Numbered from the stretch's first letter, positions 18,001 to 26,476 are shown. The stretch is DNA of 64,000 bases from Sipunculus nudus (GCA_026874595.1 CM049317.1:53337618-53401617), one strand, 5' to 3'. Program-made: numbers and translations. Notes: generated by a model from the letters alone, not told the origin.

Positions 18001-18619
18001 GAAGCCCTGCATGCTGGAAGCACTTCTGACAGGTCCTCAATTGCCAGCCGCTTCAACCTTACCGACCGACAAACGTCCGCGGCCCTTGTTTCAGATCGCG
18101 GATGAGTTTTTGCGGTTAGGTTTCATACATGCAAAACGCAGCAGGCATTGGGCAGGTACCAGACAGGAAGCTGAGGTCAGAGCTCACGGTATCTGTGTCG
18201 AATTTCAGATATCTCCCCCGGTGCATGCCGCAAGTAAGCGTAATGACAACAACACGTCCTGGCCAGCGTGTGTGTACTACGACCATACGACACGCTCTGA
18301 TTGCAGATTGCGTCTCCGCTGCTCGCTACACCCGACCGCGTCCGTGGATGGCCTTGAGACGTATTTGCGCCAAAAAGGTTTCAATCTGGACGAAGGTGAA
18401 CCGGTTGACACGTGCTCAGAAGAGGGTGACATGTCAGGGGACGATTACGTGTCACAGGACTCGCAAGACGCTGAGGACCTTAAACGGTACTGTCGCCGTC
18501 GCCCTACCAAAGGTGAGCAATTATTAGATGCTCCCTTGAGGTTTAGCCTTGTCTACTATTGTTTCCATAACCGGTGCAGTGGCGGATGGCGTGCGATTAC
18601 AAGGTTTAGTGTAAATTAA
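14930..18619 (+). CDS. Helicase-primase primase subunit (UL52-like), 1229 aa
   Basis: This would synthesise RNA primers at the replication fork in complex with the helicase at 49.9-53.1 kb. The catalytic signature is FDVD at 670-673, the paired-aspartate metal site of archaeo-eukaryotic-type primases, preceded by a hydrophobic strand. About 180 residues further on, IDMAVFRGQCRMPHSGK matches the conserved UL52 segment with a small basic substrate-binding motif. The C-terminus has spaced Cys and His residues (LRCSLHP, then YYCFHNRC near the end) consistent with the family zinc-binding region. Length is slightly above the roughly 1060 typical of herpes simplex. The frame is open upstream to a GTG at 14840, but the ATG at 14930 (GAAAATGGCA) is the first ATG. 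Confidence 0.82.
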   Translation: MAQLKHPCQQLFPRWHPDCELTVWVKPAHYAKLTDLLISTVYPDVYDGISEGEGQGPEHVWTRSCVSPPQWRALLLFDHLAAENTYLSSNGDMGKGGTRGESRACNSLSPARPVNVVFAILTNKHEIPRGQTATAACTVTLLPVLVLRNVPRTFIVGNSLYPSDEIRRWVCKASSVHFVLKHVSRFYLPPALSGAASQCPTDTHVYETLCKRLYIDRVWDVQHRASIDTDSSFASLITHRDITHVSVVALLQLHVFSMRPLQKADGAGSMSVNVKLWAMWSDWLEGQGVKAHNPFDMHPCLTERSLEDGSLHGLSSSNAYGYEGLVHFVEFVRWWYGFNTHVEMCQHQTISAVIANISWMRIHVATVVRKIMEAFGQSPIYTRPPVHPMCPAIWTLAVSDNCRQCKRQAEYEIRLQLDKVMPLLERCKLGRYMRDVLCAVFSDTPLDVAQAKLKRYDPAVVHWGLDSVGGHDSSVTRTTALSIKNQHALKQLAVSNWNAVYRNVTDVPSPHFSRLADCVTFVSQHALQQGSDGGRFRNYARFLPALSRPVKTSGGFVPVCTDRRLWRASKDYAGITARVKAALAEVERRRVSGMPSDTGAEARVQYAMSVARAYPGLHVCDVLSYLYHMDMKQALCVVGRSDYDTVRLNELGGSLHVKVDPVLSLFSVMFDVDMTYRTQYDAPTLSEVYAIARALYTSVMGLVGSVRVALGPEKTDTESAAASVLTKGAHGKSELESYMATHPDILGSRLFVYMSNSLPPCCAVYDENPSQVPSRANMRPLDDNRRVSADEDNLLRTLTELQRTRSLRVVVQLPPNVCFESAEAFLSYQDMLFGFLRADESLRPLVHRLGKEANLERFIDMAVFRGQCRMPHSGKADGSQPFDPLTVVPTLCHGSDPDVMRETCLRNHLDPTVGLMHKDPFPAMHSNEHLKRGLVIKQRGRSGLSVSSFLRNCPTNGPDAPVHAVDQMAMRVVESTREQDKFSRCAQFILCHWGTNHPRLLHATPADLSLCTGDSLLKALNIVVKPCMLEALLTGPQLPAASTLPTDKRPRPLFQIADEFLRLGFIHAKRSRHWAGTRQEAEVRAHGICVEFQISPPVHAASKRNDNNTSWPACVYYDHTTRSDCRLRLRCSLHPTASVDGLETYLRQKGFNLDEGEPVDTCSEEGDMSGDDYVSQDSQDAEDLKRYCRRRPTKGEQLLDAPLRFSLVYYCFHNRCSGGWRAITRFSVN

Positions 18620-18637
18620 CGGTGATAAACGGATTAC

Positions 18638-18660
18638 GGGGGGGGGGGGGGGTGGGGTGG
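18638..18660 (+). repeat. Guanine run with G-quadruplex potential
   Basis: A run of about 15 Gs is followed by TGGGGTGG, just past the primase stop codon and before its poly(A) signal. It mirrors the composition of the tract at 10950-10970 and would be G-rich in the primase transcript. Confidence 0.8.
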
Positions 18661-18719
18661 AGAAAGGGGTTATCAAGATGCATATGCGGGCACGGTTTGT
18701 ATTACATACATGAGTTATT

Positions 18720-18725
18720 ATTAAA
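18720..18725 (+). terminator. Poly(A) signal (ATTAAA) for the primase gene
   Basis: ATTAAA lies about 100 bases past the stop at 18619 and upstream of the next plus-strand gene. Confidence 0.5.
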
Positions 18726-18778
18726 GTTTCATAATCGATCTATTTCGGAAGTGTTCTTGTGATGAGTGGGCAGATGTC

Positions 18779-18785
18779 TATATAT
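18779..18785 (+). promoter_or_regulatory. TATA box for the UL32-like gene
   Basis: TATATAT lies about 85 bases upstream of the ATG at 18869 and downstream of the primase poly(A) signal. Confidence 0.45.
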
Positions 18786-18868
18786 GGTACGTTTGTTGTT
18801 ATGTATTTCGTTGTATACAAAATACCAGGATACTCGCGCTGCATGTTTCGGGGACAAGTGTGACATCC

Positions 18869-20839
18869 ATGGCGTGTCATGAAACGAACAGAACGACACA
18901 AAAACGCGAGAGCTGTTTTCAAGAAGGACTAAAAGACGGATTGCATGCGTCCCCAGCCGAGATACTAACCAGCCACCGGTGGAAAAGATATCGTGAGCGA
19001 TACGGCGATTTTGATGGGCCCTTACTCGCTTCACAGTACGTAGGTGCCATAAGGGGAAGCCAGGTGTGCGCTGTTTGTGCGTTTAATGCACGTGCTGCAC
19101 GCGATCAACAGTTTTGTGAGTGGGTGGAAGGTTTTGCTAACGCCATGCAGTTTAAACCTTTCTTTTCTAGCCTGACCACGTCCCTCGTCATTCTTTACTG
19201 GCGCCGCGTACACGCAGCTCTGACACGGCTCGAAGCACGGCCCGCCGCTGATCCCGATGATATTTCGAACGCGTTAGACGAAGAAGTGTTGAATTCAATC
19301 ACACCCGAAGTATTTCATGTGCACTTCATCCACAACCGCTGCCAGTTCTCGTCGTTCAATACAGGACACGATAATGCTGGACGTGTGGATGGCAACAGGC
19401 CGCTCTTACGCATTGAAAAGGGGGATATGTGGAGGACGTGGCACGTGCACAATAACAGCCACATTGTAGCTCAGATTTTGCAGTTACACAATGGGTTGGC
19501 CCTGTGGCAACGTTCTGCCAGCCAAGGCTTCCATAACACCCCGGCGAACGACAGGGTAGACACTAGCGCAGACAGTGCGCGTGTTATCGGGCCGTGGGTT
19601 GTGACGTCCGGTTTAGAGTTACCTAGACTACCCACGACCGACGACATCCACCAAGGCGACACGAACGCGAGTGGCAACAGACAACAAACGGACACAGCGG
19701 GTTTGCACCCGGAAGAGTACGAAGAGGCTCTGTGTGTTAAAGCCGATGCATCGTCGAGGTTCAAAGACATTACCTGCATGATGGCAGACGCGTGCTTTGG
19801 CGTGTGTGGGTCAGACATGTCAGAATATGTTCGTTCGTTTCAGCGCAGGTGGGACTTCATGTGTGACCTTACACGTGATACAGATACGGTTCAGTGCAAA
19901 GAAAACATAACAACCGGACATGTTGCACAACGCGCTGCGCGTTCGGGACGTGCCCCTGATTTCTCTCGGTTTCGGCCTTACCCGACAGGAAGGGAACGAA
20001 ACAACACAGGTAGAGAGACAGAAGCGACGAGAACCGTGTCCCCCACGCTTGTACTGCGGGGTTACAGTTCCCACTGCGGTCGTTCTTGGCACCAACCTGA
20101 CGCATTACTTCAACACGAAAATAATGCGTTGACGCCTTCTGCTGCTGAGGAAGCGGGGGCCTGTGTTGCGGCAGAACCCTCAGAGGCCGGCATTGCGTAC
20201 CGCCGGATGGCGGAAACACTGCAAGAGGTTCGGTCCGTTGTTCTGCGAACGTCGCAGAGAAGCCGACTCAACCTGTTAAGAGGTAAAAGCAAGTCCTTTT
20301 TTCCTGCTGTCACCCCGCCTGAGGGTGTGGAATGGGCAGTCGATTGGGAACTGGCACCGGAAGACACACCGACAGAGTGCTTGCTGTGCGGCATGTGCGC
20401 ATTCTACGATTGGTACCGTGTGATAGAACATATGCTATTGTCGTTAGGCATGGAGAAGGCGTGCGCAATGCAGCCGGTTGCCAACGTTAACACATTCGTC
20501 TCTGTGTTAAACACGTTGCAAAAGCGCTTGTCAGACATGTCTCAACGCGACGTGGATCCACTCGACGGATTCCTATTGAAGGGTTTGAACCCCTCGGTTT
20601 TTTACCATCACGCGTTTTCGTCTCCGCTGTGCGCATTGAACAGGGCACGGATGGGTGTGATGTACGAAAAGGATTCTTCGCTGCCTTGCGGTTCGGCAGT
20701 TATCGCAGCATTAATGTACGTCGTGTACGGAAACTTCAACAGTTCTTGTAGGTTTCGCCCCCTGTGGTTGAAACGGTGCATGCAAGTGTTACAGGGACAT
20801 AAAGTGTACTGTGACCCCGGCGTGTGCTTGTCCGGTTGA
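18869..20839 (+). CDS. UL32-like DNA packaging / capsid transport protein, 656 aa
   Basis: UL32 family proteins are needed for packaging viral DNA into capsids and are marked by conserved CxxC pairs. Visible here are CAVC at 67-70 with Cys83, CLLCGMC at 504-510, a PLCALN motif with Cys588, and CDP near the C-terminus (HKVYCDPGVC). The second half (about 500-656) carries the densest match to the family pattern: Cys motifs, then a hydrophobic helix, then a PxCA motif. Length is near the roughly 600 typical. It is followed 66 bases later by a UL31-like gene on the same strand, the order found in herpes simplex (UL32 then UL31). The first ATG is at 18869; upstream only a GTG at 18860 extends the frame. 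Confidence 0.62.
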   Translation: MACHETNRTTQKRESCFQEGLKDGLHASPAEILTSHRWKRYRERYGDFDGPLLASQYVGAIRGSQVCAVCAFNARAARDQQFCEWVEGFANAMQFKPFFSSLTTSLVILYWRRVHAALTRLEARPAADPDDISNALDEEVLNSITPEVFHVHFIHNRCQFSSFNTGHDNAGRVDGNRPLLRIEKGDMWRTWHVHNNSHIVAQILQLHNGLALWQRSASQGFHNTPANDRVDTSADSARVIGPWVVTSGLELPRLPTTDDIHQGDTNASGNRQQTDTAGLHPEEYEEALCVKADASSRFKDITCMMADACFGVCGSDMSEYVRSFQRRWDFMCDLTRDTDTVQCKENITTGHVAQRAARSGRAPDFSRFRPYPTGRERNNTGRETEATRTVSPTLVLRGYSSHCGRSWHQPDALLQHENNALTPSAAEEAGACVAAEPSEAGIAYRRMAETLQEVRSVVLRTSQRSRLNLLRGKSKSFFPAVTPPEGVEWAVDWELAPEDTPTECLLCGMCAFYDWYRVIEHMLLSLGMEKACAMQPVANVNTFVSVLNTLQKRLSDMSQRDVDPLDGFLLKGLNPSVFYHHAFSSPLCALNRARMGVMYEKDSSLPCGSAVIAALMYVVYGNFNSSCRFRPLWLKRCMQVLQGHKVYCDPGVCLSG

Positions 20840-20905
20840 TTATTAGGACGTGCAACGAGATGAAATACCATCTGTGTATTCGCGGGAGTATAGCACACAT
20901 TGGTC

Positions 20906-22120
20906 ATGCGAATGAAATCAATGGGACGTCAAACGTCGAGTGCAACCAGGCGCACCGTAGCGGGTCCCAAGGGGAAACGTCTCAGGTCGAAACGGAAAAC
21001 ACGCATATACAACAGTGCCCTCAAACTGAAAGCGGCATATCGGTTGAACACGATACTGTTTGACCCGAGCAAAAGTTCAAAAAGGTTCAGAGAAATGTCA
21101 CTGTCCGCATATGGGAAAGACGTGGCGCAAGGGCAACTGCCACACATTCAACATGAACGGTCAAACGATCTAAAGTCTGACATCCTGCCGTTCGGACGCC
21201 CTGGAGTTTTTTACACAAACACGAAAGATATGCCAGTGCCGATGTTCACAAATGACGTCTTGGACATCGGTGGTATGCGCTCTCGCGTACAGGACGCTAC
21301 CTGTTGCCTGGACCTTAATATTTTTGCCGACCCTGTACACAGCGGAGCAGTGGTTCCCTTCAGGGAGTGTTCCACCTGTCTTGCCATGAAGCGCAAGTAT
21401 CTCAGCGAGCATCCTGTATTCCCTGATCAAGTGACGCCTTTCAAACAGGATCGGTCGGAGGAAGGTTCGTCCTGCATCGAGGAAGTCAATGTGCACGCGT
21501 TGCTTCATGACGTTAACTCCTTTGTACAGGCACCGCGGGTGATCTTGCTTGACGAACAACAAGGGAAAGATGGGTCGGGGCACGCATCGCAAGAGGCGTT
21601 CGTGCTCCTGCAGGGACTGCACCGTGCGTTCTCTAGGAATCCCGGCTGTGCCAGCCTCCTGGACGCGAAAAGTTTGGTGTGCATGGCGGTAGAATTTACA
21701 GTCGGCGCAGGGAAGAGAGCCGTTCACATGTTGAGAACAATATTCGCTTGTATGGCTAAACATAACGTGCACCCGGACTCGTGCCGTCTGGACATCATGA
21801 TCGATGACCCACACAATTGCGGCCTGCCAGGAGGATACCTCTCGCTAAAGTCGTGCACCTTCAGCTGCACAGGCTTCTTGCATATATGCCGCAATGCGCT
21901 CCGAACCCTATCAGCTCACGTCGACTACTACCGTGAAAGTTTTAGGATCTCATGGCAGGTGTACCCAGACGGCACACGGGGGTTCACGGTTGAACTTCCC
22001 GTTTGTGCATCGTCTGTCGACACGCGCACATTGACGTGTGATGATCGTATGTATCTAAAAACTTACGCATCTGAGGACTGGTACGGATTGTTGGAAGAGT
22101 GGGTCGCAACGGGATTGTGA
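20906..22120 (+). CDS. UL31-like nuclear egress protein, 404 aa
   Basis: UL31 proteins form the inner half of the nuclear egress complex that buds capsids through the inner nuclear membrane. The N-terminus is very basic (KGKRLRSKRKTR at about 22-33), as expected for a nuclear protein. A zinc-type pair C155/C158 (ECSTC) is followed by further Cys/His residues and a globular C-terminal half without membrane segments. Length is above the roughly 300 of herpes simplex. The partner UL34, a tail-anchored protein, is not seen in this window. The call depends on the basic tail, the Cys pattern and the position after the UL32-like gene. First ATG at 20906; ATGs at codons 3 and 6 are alternatives. Confidence 0.58.
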   Translation: MRMKSMGRQTSSATRRTVAGPKGKRLRSKRKTRIYNSALKLKAAYRLNTILFDPSKSSKRFREMSLSAYGKDVAQGQLPHIQHERSNDLKSDILPFGRPGVFYTNTKDMPVPMFTNDVLDIGGMRSRVQDATCCLDLNIFADPVHSGAVVPFRECSTCLAMKRKYLSEHPVFPDQVTPFKQDRSEEGSSCIEEVNVHALLHDVNSFVQAPRVILLDEQQGKDGSGHASQEAFVLLQGLHRAFSRNPGCASLLDAKSLVCMAVEFTVGAGKRAVHMLRTIFACMAKHNVHPDSCRLDIMIDDPHNCGLPGGYLSLKSCTFSCTGFLHICRNALRTLSAHVDYYRESFRISWQVYPDGTRGFTVELPVCASSVDTRTLTCDDRMYLKTYASEDWYGLLEEWVATGL

Positions 22121-22188
22121 CGACCCCGGTCGTTCGATATACATTTATACCAGGTTATGCATATGGTTTGATACACTTATTATTAGGT

Positions 22189-22194
22189 AATAAA
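22189..22194 (+). terminator. Poly(A) signal for the UL32/UL31-like pair
   Basis: AATAAA lies about 70 bases past the stop at 22120. None is seen between the two upstream genes, so they probably share this 3' end. The rest of the gap 22121-22421 is AT-rich and holds no gene. Confidence 0.6.
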
Positions 22195-22357
22195 CTGTAT
22201 CGTCTTTATATGATTATGTCTGTTTTTTTTTCATCGCATTGACAGTTACACGTAATGACTAGCATTCTCTTCACTGTCCGCTTTTGTCGATCAATCATTC
22301 ACACGCACATCATCACACAATAAACAACAGTACATGTCATCGAAGGAAAAACAATGT

Positions 22358-22363
22358 TTTATT
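22358..22363 (-). terminator. Poly(A) signal for the 153-residue gene
   Basis: TTTATT on the plus strand is AATAAA on the minus strand, about 60 bases past the stop at 22422. It faces the plus-strand signal at 22189. Confidence 0.6.
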
Positions 22364-22421
22364 CGAAGAGTATAAACACCATAGACCATGCACCCACATA
22401 TTTTGCAGTCTCTTAACCCTG

Positions 22422-22883
22422 TTAAGGCTCCAGATCAAGTTGTTGGAGTGATTCTGCCATCATCTGCGCACGCTTTTCCTCTCTCTTCTTGTTCTGTTCC
22501 TTTTCGTTCCTTTTCCGTCTTGGGTTGACAGGAACGTCCTTCGGGCGACATCTGTCTTGTGTATTTTGTGTCGTTCTGCCTATCTGTTCAAGCAGCCTAG
22601 TGCTCCTTGCCTCCATCTTCATATTGCGTTCAATCGTATCTTGCGACGATCTGGAAGTTGGAAACACGTCTAAAGAAGCCGCGCCGGGATCCTGCATATT
22701 CGCGATCAAAACCTGTTGCATTCGTTTCATATCTTTCGATAAAGCCGTACATTCCCCGACTATCTGCCAAAGCCTACCGATTATCAGCGCCAACCAATCG
22801 ATAGGTATCAACACTTTGGTCTCGCTACTAGCGACGGGTACAGAACTGTCTCGCGTGGCTTGGTTACTTTCCGAGCCGCTCAT
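22422..22883 (-). CDS. Small basic coiled-coil protein, 153 aa
   Basis: The ATG at 22883 opens a protein with a hydrophobic patch at about 25-40 (LIPIDWLALIIGRLW) and a helical middle. The C-terminal third is very basic and charged (NPRRKRNEKEQNKKREEKR, about 118-138). The hydrophobic stretch is short and contains charged residues, so a membrane anchor is doubtful. Its size and place next to UL31/UL32-like genes would suit a small packaging accessory or small capsid protein, but nothing in the sequence decides this. Confidence 0.6.
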   Translation of the reverse strand: MSGSESNQATRDSSVPVASSETKVLIPIDWLALIIGRLWQIVGECTALSKDMKRMQQVLIANMQDPGAASLDVFPTSRSSQDTIERNMKMEARSTRLLEQIGRTTQNTQDRCRPKDVPVNPRRKRNEKEQNKKREEKRAQMMAESLQQLDLEP

Positions 22884-22976
22884 GGTGCCGTGATGTGTAG
22901 AATGTGCGCTCGTGTCTGATTGGAATGCCTATGTGGTTTGGTATTTATTGGTGTTTCCCGGCGGTCACATGTCCTG

Positions 22977-23011
22977 GCGCTATTTGTGATGACGGGTGTC
23001 ACAAATAGTGC
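22977..23011. promoter_or_regulatory. Hairpin palindrome in a divergent intergenic region
   Basis: A 13-bp inverted repeat (one G-T mismatch, inner ten bases CTATTTGTGA and TCACAAATAG perfect) is separated by a 9-base loop. It lies between divergent genes starting at 22883 and 23097. It could be an operator, an origin element or part of a transcript leader. Confidence 0.5.
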
Positions 23012-23096
23012 AGATAACGTCTGACTGGACGAACTACTCAACAGTAACAAAAACAACGGTTCGGTTTTATAGTGTCACTAACAGGAAACAGCTGCG

Positions 23097-25256
23097 ATGT
23101 CCTCTGCCGGGGACAGGCTGGACCTCACATGTGAAAACAAGTGTATAGACAAACATGATCTATACGGATACCTGTCACCCGTGCGCACCATGCCCGGTGG
23201 CAGCCAGGGGTATGGCCCGGGTATACATAAAAACTGTTTCGTTGTGGGACTTCCATTGCTCACAGGAGATACATCCCCTGCTATGATGTTGTCGGCCTGC
23301 GACGGCGTTAGCCCCGTGGAGTACACACGCCTTTCCCGGTGGAACGTCCACGGAAGGGACGGGGAACTGAACATTTCTGGTAACTACATCACATGCTCTA
23401 CAGGTGTCGGGATGGAGTCTGGTCGGGTTACGTCGAACGAGCACCAGGTAAAAACCATGAGAAACAGCGGCCCTTTCACCCTCTCTGTGAACGATCTGGT
23501 CTGTCTGGTGCCGATATACCCTTTGCTGACACCGAACGACAGGCACTCACACAAGGACGAGATACCCCCGAATGACCCCGCCAACCCATACGGACCCCCT
23601 GTTAGCATTGCCAAGGCGACCGCGCACGGCCTGACGTTTCCGGCCACCGTACCTATCTTTAAGATGCCTGAGGTGTTCACCGGTGTGCTGACGGGTTTAG
23701 TGTGTAAAGTCATGCGGAACGTGGACAAGATGATGTACGCAAAAGCAGCCAGCTCAAACACGCGCTTGACCATGGAAGAGGAGTTGGGGGAACACCCATT
23801 CAGTCGGACGCTGGAGCCGACCTTGCTCCTGCATCTGTCAAGACTGTTGAAGCATTACGGTTGGCTGCAGTTCTATGCCTTCTGTGACGCAGCTGTACGA
23901 GATCTCAATCTACCTGATCATGCTGCTTTGTCAGCACCTGGCATGCCACAAAGGGGTTTGATGAAAGAATCCACAGCTCTGAAGAATACACTTAAGACGC
24001 TTTCTGCCAATTCAAATCTAAAAGAGAGTGAAAAAGCAACCAACACTCTTGCTTTGCGGGCAGGTTTGAAAGCCGTTTGGACATCAATATGCAGCTTGGC
24101 ACATGCCTATAACCCCCCAGTATATGGTAGGGTTGTACAGAGCAGGGCGTCCTCTATGACAGGTCACGCCATTACCCCACATAGTTTTTTTGACTGCTTC
24201 GTGACTGGTACAAATGAACTACCTAGCGTTATACCACAAACAACGCTTCATAACCAGCTCGAACCATATGGCGCCGGGACGCACGGGGCTTTGCCGGCTG
24301 GTTTTTTCTATAAGTTTGATACCACGTCACAAGGTACCACTTTCCGACCCCTTATTTTAGACGAAACAAACCCTAGTGATTTCTCGACGTATGCCACTGC
24401 TTGGCAGCAGTGCAGGGAAACGCGAATGAAAGCGAAAGCTAACGTGCGCCAACGTGACGTGTGCATAGTGGAGCTAGTCAACAACGGCCCGGATGACATC
24501 AACACCCACATGGGTGCCTACCTGTGCGTGCAACCTCCTGTAATAATGCCGGAGTCGGGGTTTGGGGAAGATCTGCCTTACGACGATGACCCGAAACCGG
24601 GGGTGCTACGGCGGTGGGATCGGCTCGAGGCGGAGCATGTCGATGCCATCTGTGCTTACGGGCATTATCAGATATCGCATCACTTCGACAAGCTGTTCCA
24701 CCCCCCTTCCAAAGACGAACAGTCGTTCTCCCGCAGGCAACCGTCTCTGGCCAACAGCGTGCGCCTTGTCTGTATTTTGGCGAACCAACTGCGTATGTGC
24801 AACAACGTCTGTGGTTCGGCGCTCAGAAGCCTTGCCGAAGAGTGCTGCCTGGAAGACGGGAACCTGGAATCAAATGTGGCAATCTGTGACCCGGGTTTTG
24901 ATGCTCCTAACCTTATTGACGCCCCAGCTAACCAACCGGCAGGCTACGATGAGGATCATACGGCAGATCCTGTTATACTGCAAAACACACAGCTTTACGC
25001 ATTCAAAGATGTCATGAACCCAGGAGCTGACATGGATGTTTACGAAGACAGGGATTTGTCTTCCCGCATAACATGTGCACAGGCTATGTTACACGAGATC
25101 ATAAGAACAGCTTCCGCCTTGTACGATGAAATATTCAGCGTAACCCCCGTTGCCGTTGCACTGAGGGCCACCGGTGTGAACCCAAGCAGCAACAGGACAG
25201 AAGACGGAGCTTTGATCATCCCTCCTGGTGCCACGTTTGAGGCGCGTGTTATCTAA
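23097..25256 (+). CDS. Unknown protein, probably structural, 719 aa
   Basis: The ATG at 23097 follows a TTTATAG element by about 25 bases. The N-terminal 200 residues are rich in Gly, Pro and Thr and look beta-structured. The middle (about 215-370) is helical, and the C-terminal part has an acidic Asp-rich stretch and several Cys. No signal peptide, membrane helix or enzymatic motif is seen. Length is in the range of herpesvirus portal (UL6) and capsid vertex (UL17) proteins. Neither assignment can be made from sequence by eye. Confidence 0.7.
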   Translation: MSSAGDRLDLTCENKCIDKHDLYGYLSPVRTMPGGSQGYGPGIHKNCFVVGLPLLTGDTSPAMMLSACDGVSPVEYTRLSRWNVHGRDGELNISGNYITCSTGVGMESGRVTSNEHQVKTMRNSGPFTLSVNDLVCLVPIYPLLTPNDRHSHKDEIPPNDPANPYGPPVSIAKATAHGLTFPATVPIFKMPEVFTGVLTGLVCKVMRNVDKMMYAKAASSNTRLTMEEELGEHPFSRTLEPTLLLHLSRLLKHYGWLQFYAFCDAAVRDLNLPDHAALSAPGMPQRGLMKESTALKNTLKTLSANSNLKESEKATNTLALRAGLKAVWTSICSLAHAYNPPVYGRVVQSRASSMTGHAITPHSFFDCFVTGTNELPSVIPQTTLHNQLEPYGAGTHGALPAGFFYKFDTTSQGTTFRPLILDETNPSDFSTYATAWQQCRETRMKAKANVRQRDVCIVELVNNGPDDINTHMGAYLCVQPPVIMPESGFGEDLPYDDDPKPGVLRRWDRLEAEHVDAICAYGHYQISHHFDKLFHPPSKDEQSFSRRQPSLANSVRLVCILANQLRMCNNVCGSALRSLAEECCLEDGNLESNVAICDPGFDAPNLIDAPANQPAGYDEDHTADPVILQNTQLYAFKDVMNPGADMDVYEDRDLSSRITCAQAMLHEIIRTASALYDEIFSVTPVAVALRATGVNPSSNRTEDGALIIPPGATFEARVI

Positions 25257-25305
25257 ATATTTGGCACGTCGCAATGCCGAAACACAAAAACACACATGTT
25301 ACTTG

Positions 25306-25315
25306 AATAAATAAA
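25306..25315 (+). terminator. Overlapping poly(A) signals after the 719-residue gene
   Basis: Two overlapping AATAAA hexamers lie about 50 bases past the stop at 25256. Confidence 0.65.
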
Positions 25316-25501
25316 CACGATACCAACACAATGCATTTTTTTATCATTTGAATTTATTCCACATGCAACATATATAGTCGTCGCGTTTTTCATCGTACAT
25401 GTGATACCCTGTCCTGAGAATGCTACCCGTATTTGTAATGCACGACGTGAGTGACGTCAGCATAGACTCGGCTTCGTGGTACATCACAACACGCCGGAAG
25501 G

Positions 25502-26362
25502 ATGATGAGTTCTACGTTGAACACGACGCATGGGCGTCCTGGTGAGTTTCAGGGCAGGCGACTTCTGCGTAAGGTTATGTCGCACACAACATCACATAAA
25601 CTGACAAGGGACCAAACGGCTGTGCTGGAACACCGGTTTCAGCCTGGGGACCGCATCCATGTTATCGGGGAAGACGGCTGTGGTAAATCCGTAGCCGTGA
25701 TGGAGAAGGCCTGGGCGGAACCACGTTTCCGTTTCCTGTGGATTGTAAGGTGTTCTGATACATGGCGGCGTCTCAAGGCCGTCTGTCCAAAGAACGTTAC
25801 CATATTACCATTAGACCAAGTGCTTGACGGGGCCACGGATAACCACCTGCACCACGACCAACGTTTAACCATTAAACGCCTCATACTATCGATGGTTAAC
25901 CCGCCCGCGCCAACAAGGCTGGTATTTGAAACATTTATGGCGTTTCTGCTTGATTATGACACCGTCCACGTGTGTAAAGACCACGTTCCCTCAGCTGACT
26001 CTGTATATTGGCAGTACTCCGCATTTACGCCTGATGACATTGTCCGCCTGGCCAATGGTATGTGGCAACACATATACAACTTCATGTGTTCAAACGGTGA
26101 TTACAATGGGTTGACCTGCGCAGACGTCCCTTATTCCGTTCTTCTGAAATTATGTGCCACCCATTTTTTTCATGTAGTCGTCATGGATGATGTTCATCTG
26201 CTTCCCACACGCCATATGTTGCTGTTTCAGCGTTTCCCACAAATACAGATCCTCATCGGAAATTACGAGGCGGGAGGAGTCGTCCAAACGTGGTGGGCCA
26301 TGCCCCCTTCAGCGACCACCACTTTCAGTATAACAGATGCTTTGCATAACACGGACGATTAG
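25502..26362 (+). CDS. P-loop protein resembling the first part of an SF1 helicase, 286 aa
   Basis: LTRDQ at 34-38 resembles the Q motif of UvrD-type helicases. It is followed by a Walker A loop GEDGCGKS at 56-63, a Walker B strand VVVMDDVHL at 225-233, and an LIGNYE segment at 250-255 in the place of motif III. The protein then ends, so motifs IV-VI and the second RecA-like domain are missing. It probably binds nucleotide; helicase activity alone is unlikely. The UL5-type helicase elsewhere in the window is complete, so this is a separate gene. It has its own AATAAA at 26407. A stand-alone ATPase domain or a remnant of a captured helicase are both possible. An ATG pair opens the frame (25502 and 25505). 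Confidence 0.65.
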   Translation: MMSSTLNTTHGRPGEFQGRRLLRKVMSHTTSHKLTRDQTAVLEHRFQPGDRIHVIGEDGCGKSVAVMEKAWAEPRFRFLWIVRCSDTWRRLKAVCPKNVTILPLDQVLDGATDNHLHHDQRLTIKRLILSMVNPPAPTRLVFETFMAFLLDYDTVHVCKDHVPSADSVYWQYSAFTPDDIVRLANGMWQHIYNFMCSNGDYNGLTCADVPYSVLLKLCATHFFHVVVMDDVHLLPTRHMLLFQRFPQIQILIGNYEAGGVVQTWWAMPPSATTTFSITDALHNTDD

Positions 26363-26406
26363 GTAAAAGAGGATGAACCACTGAAACATGCGGCAGACTA
26401 TCAGAT

Positions 26407-26412
26407 AATAAA
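26407..26412 (+). terminator. Poly(A) signal for the P-loop gene
   Basis: AATAAA lies 45 bases past the stop at 26362. Confidence 0.6.
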
Positions 26413-26470
26413 TTACTATTTAATGTTTCTGATGTTGGTTTTTATCTCATACAGATTAATTGTTGTTGTT

Positions 26471-26476
26471 TTTATT
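26471..26476 (-). terminator. Poly(A) signal for the giant tegument gene
   Basis: TTTATT on the plus strand is AATAAA on the minus strand, 18 bases past the stop at 26494. Confidence 0.6.

Noticed and set aside
25354-25359. Minus-strand AATAAA between two plus-strand genes
   Set aside because: No minus-strand gene ends nearby, so in an AT-rich gap this is probably chance.
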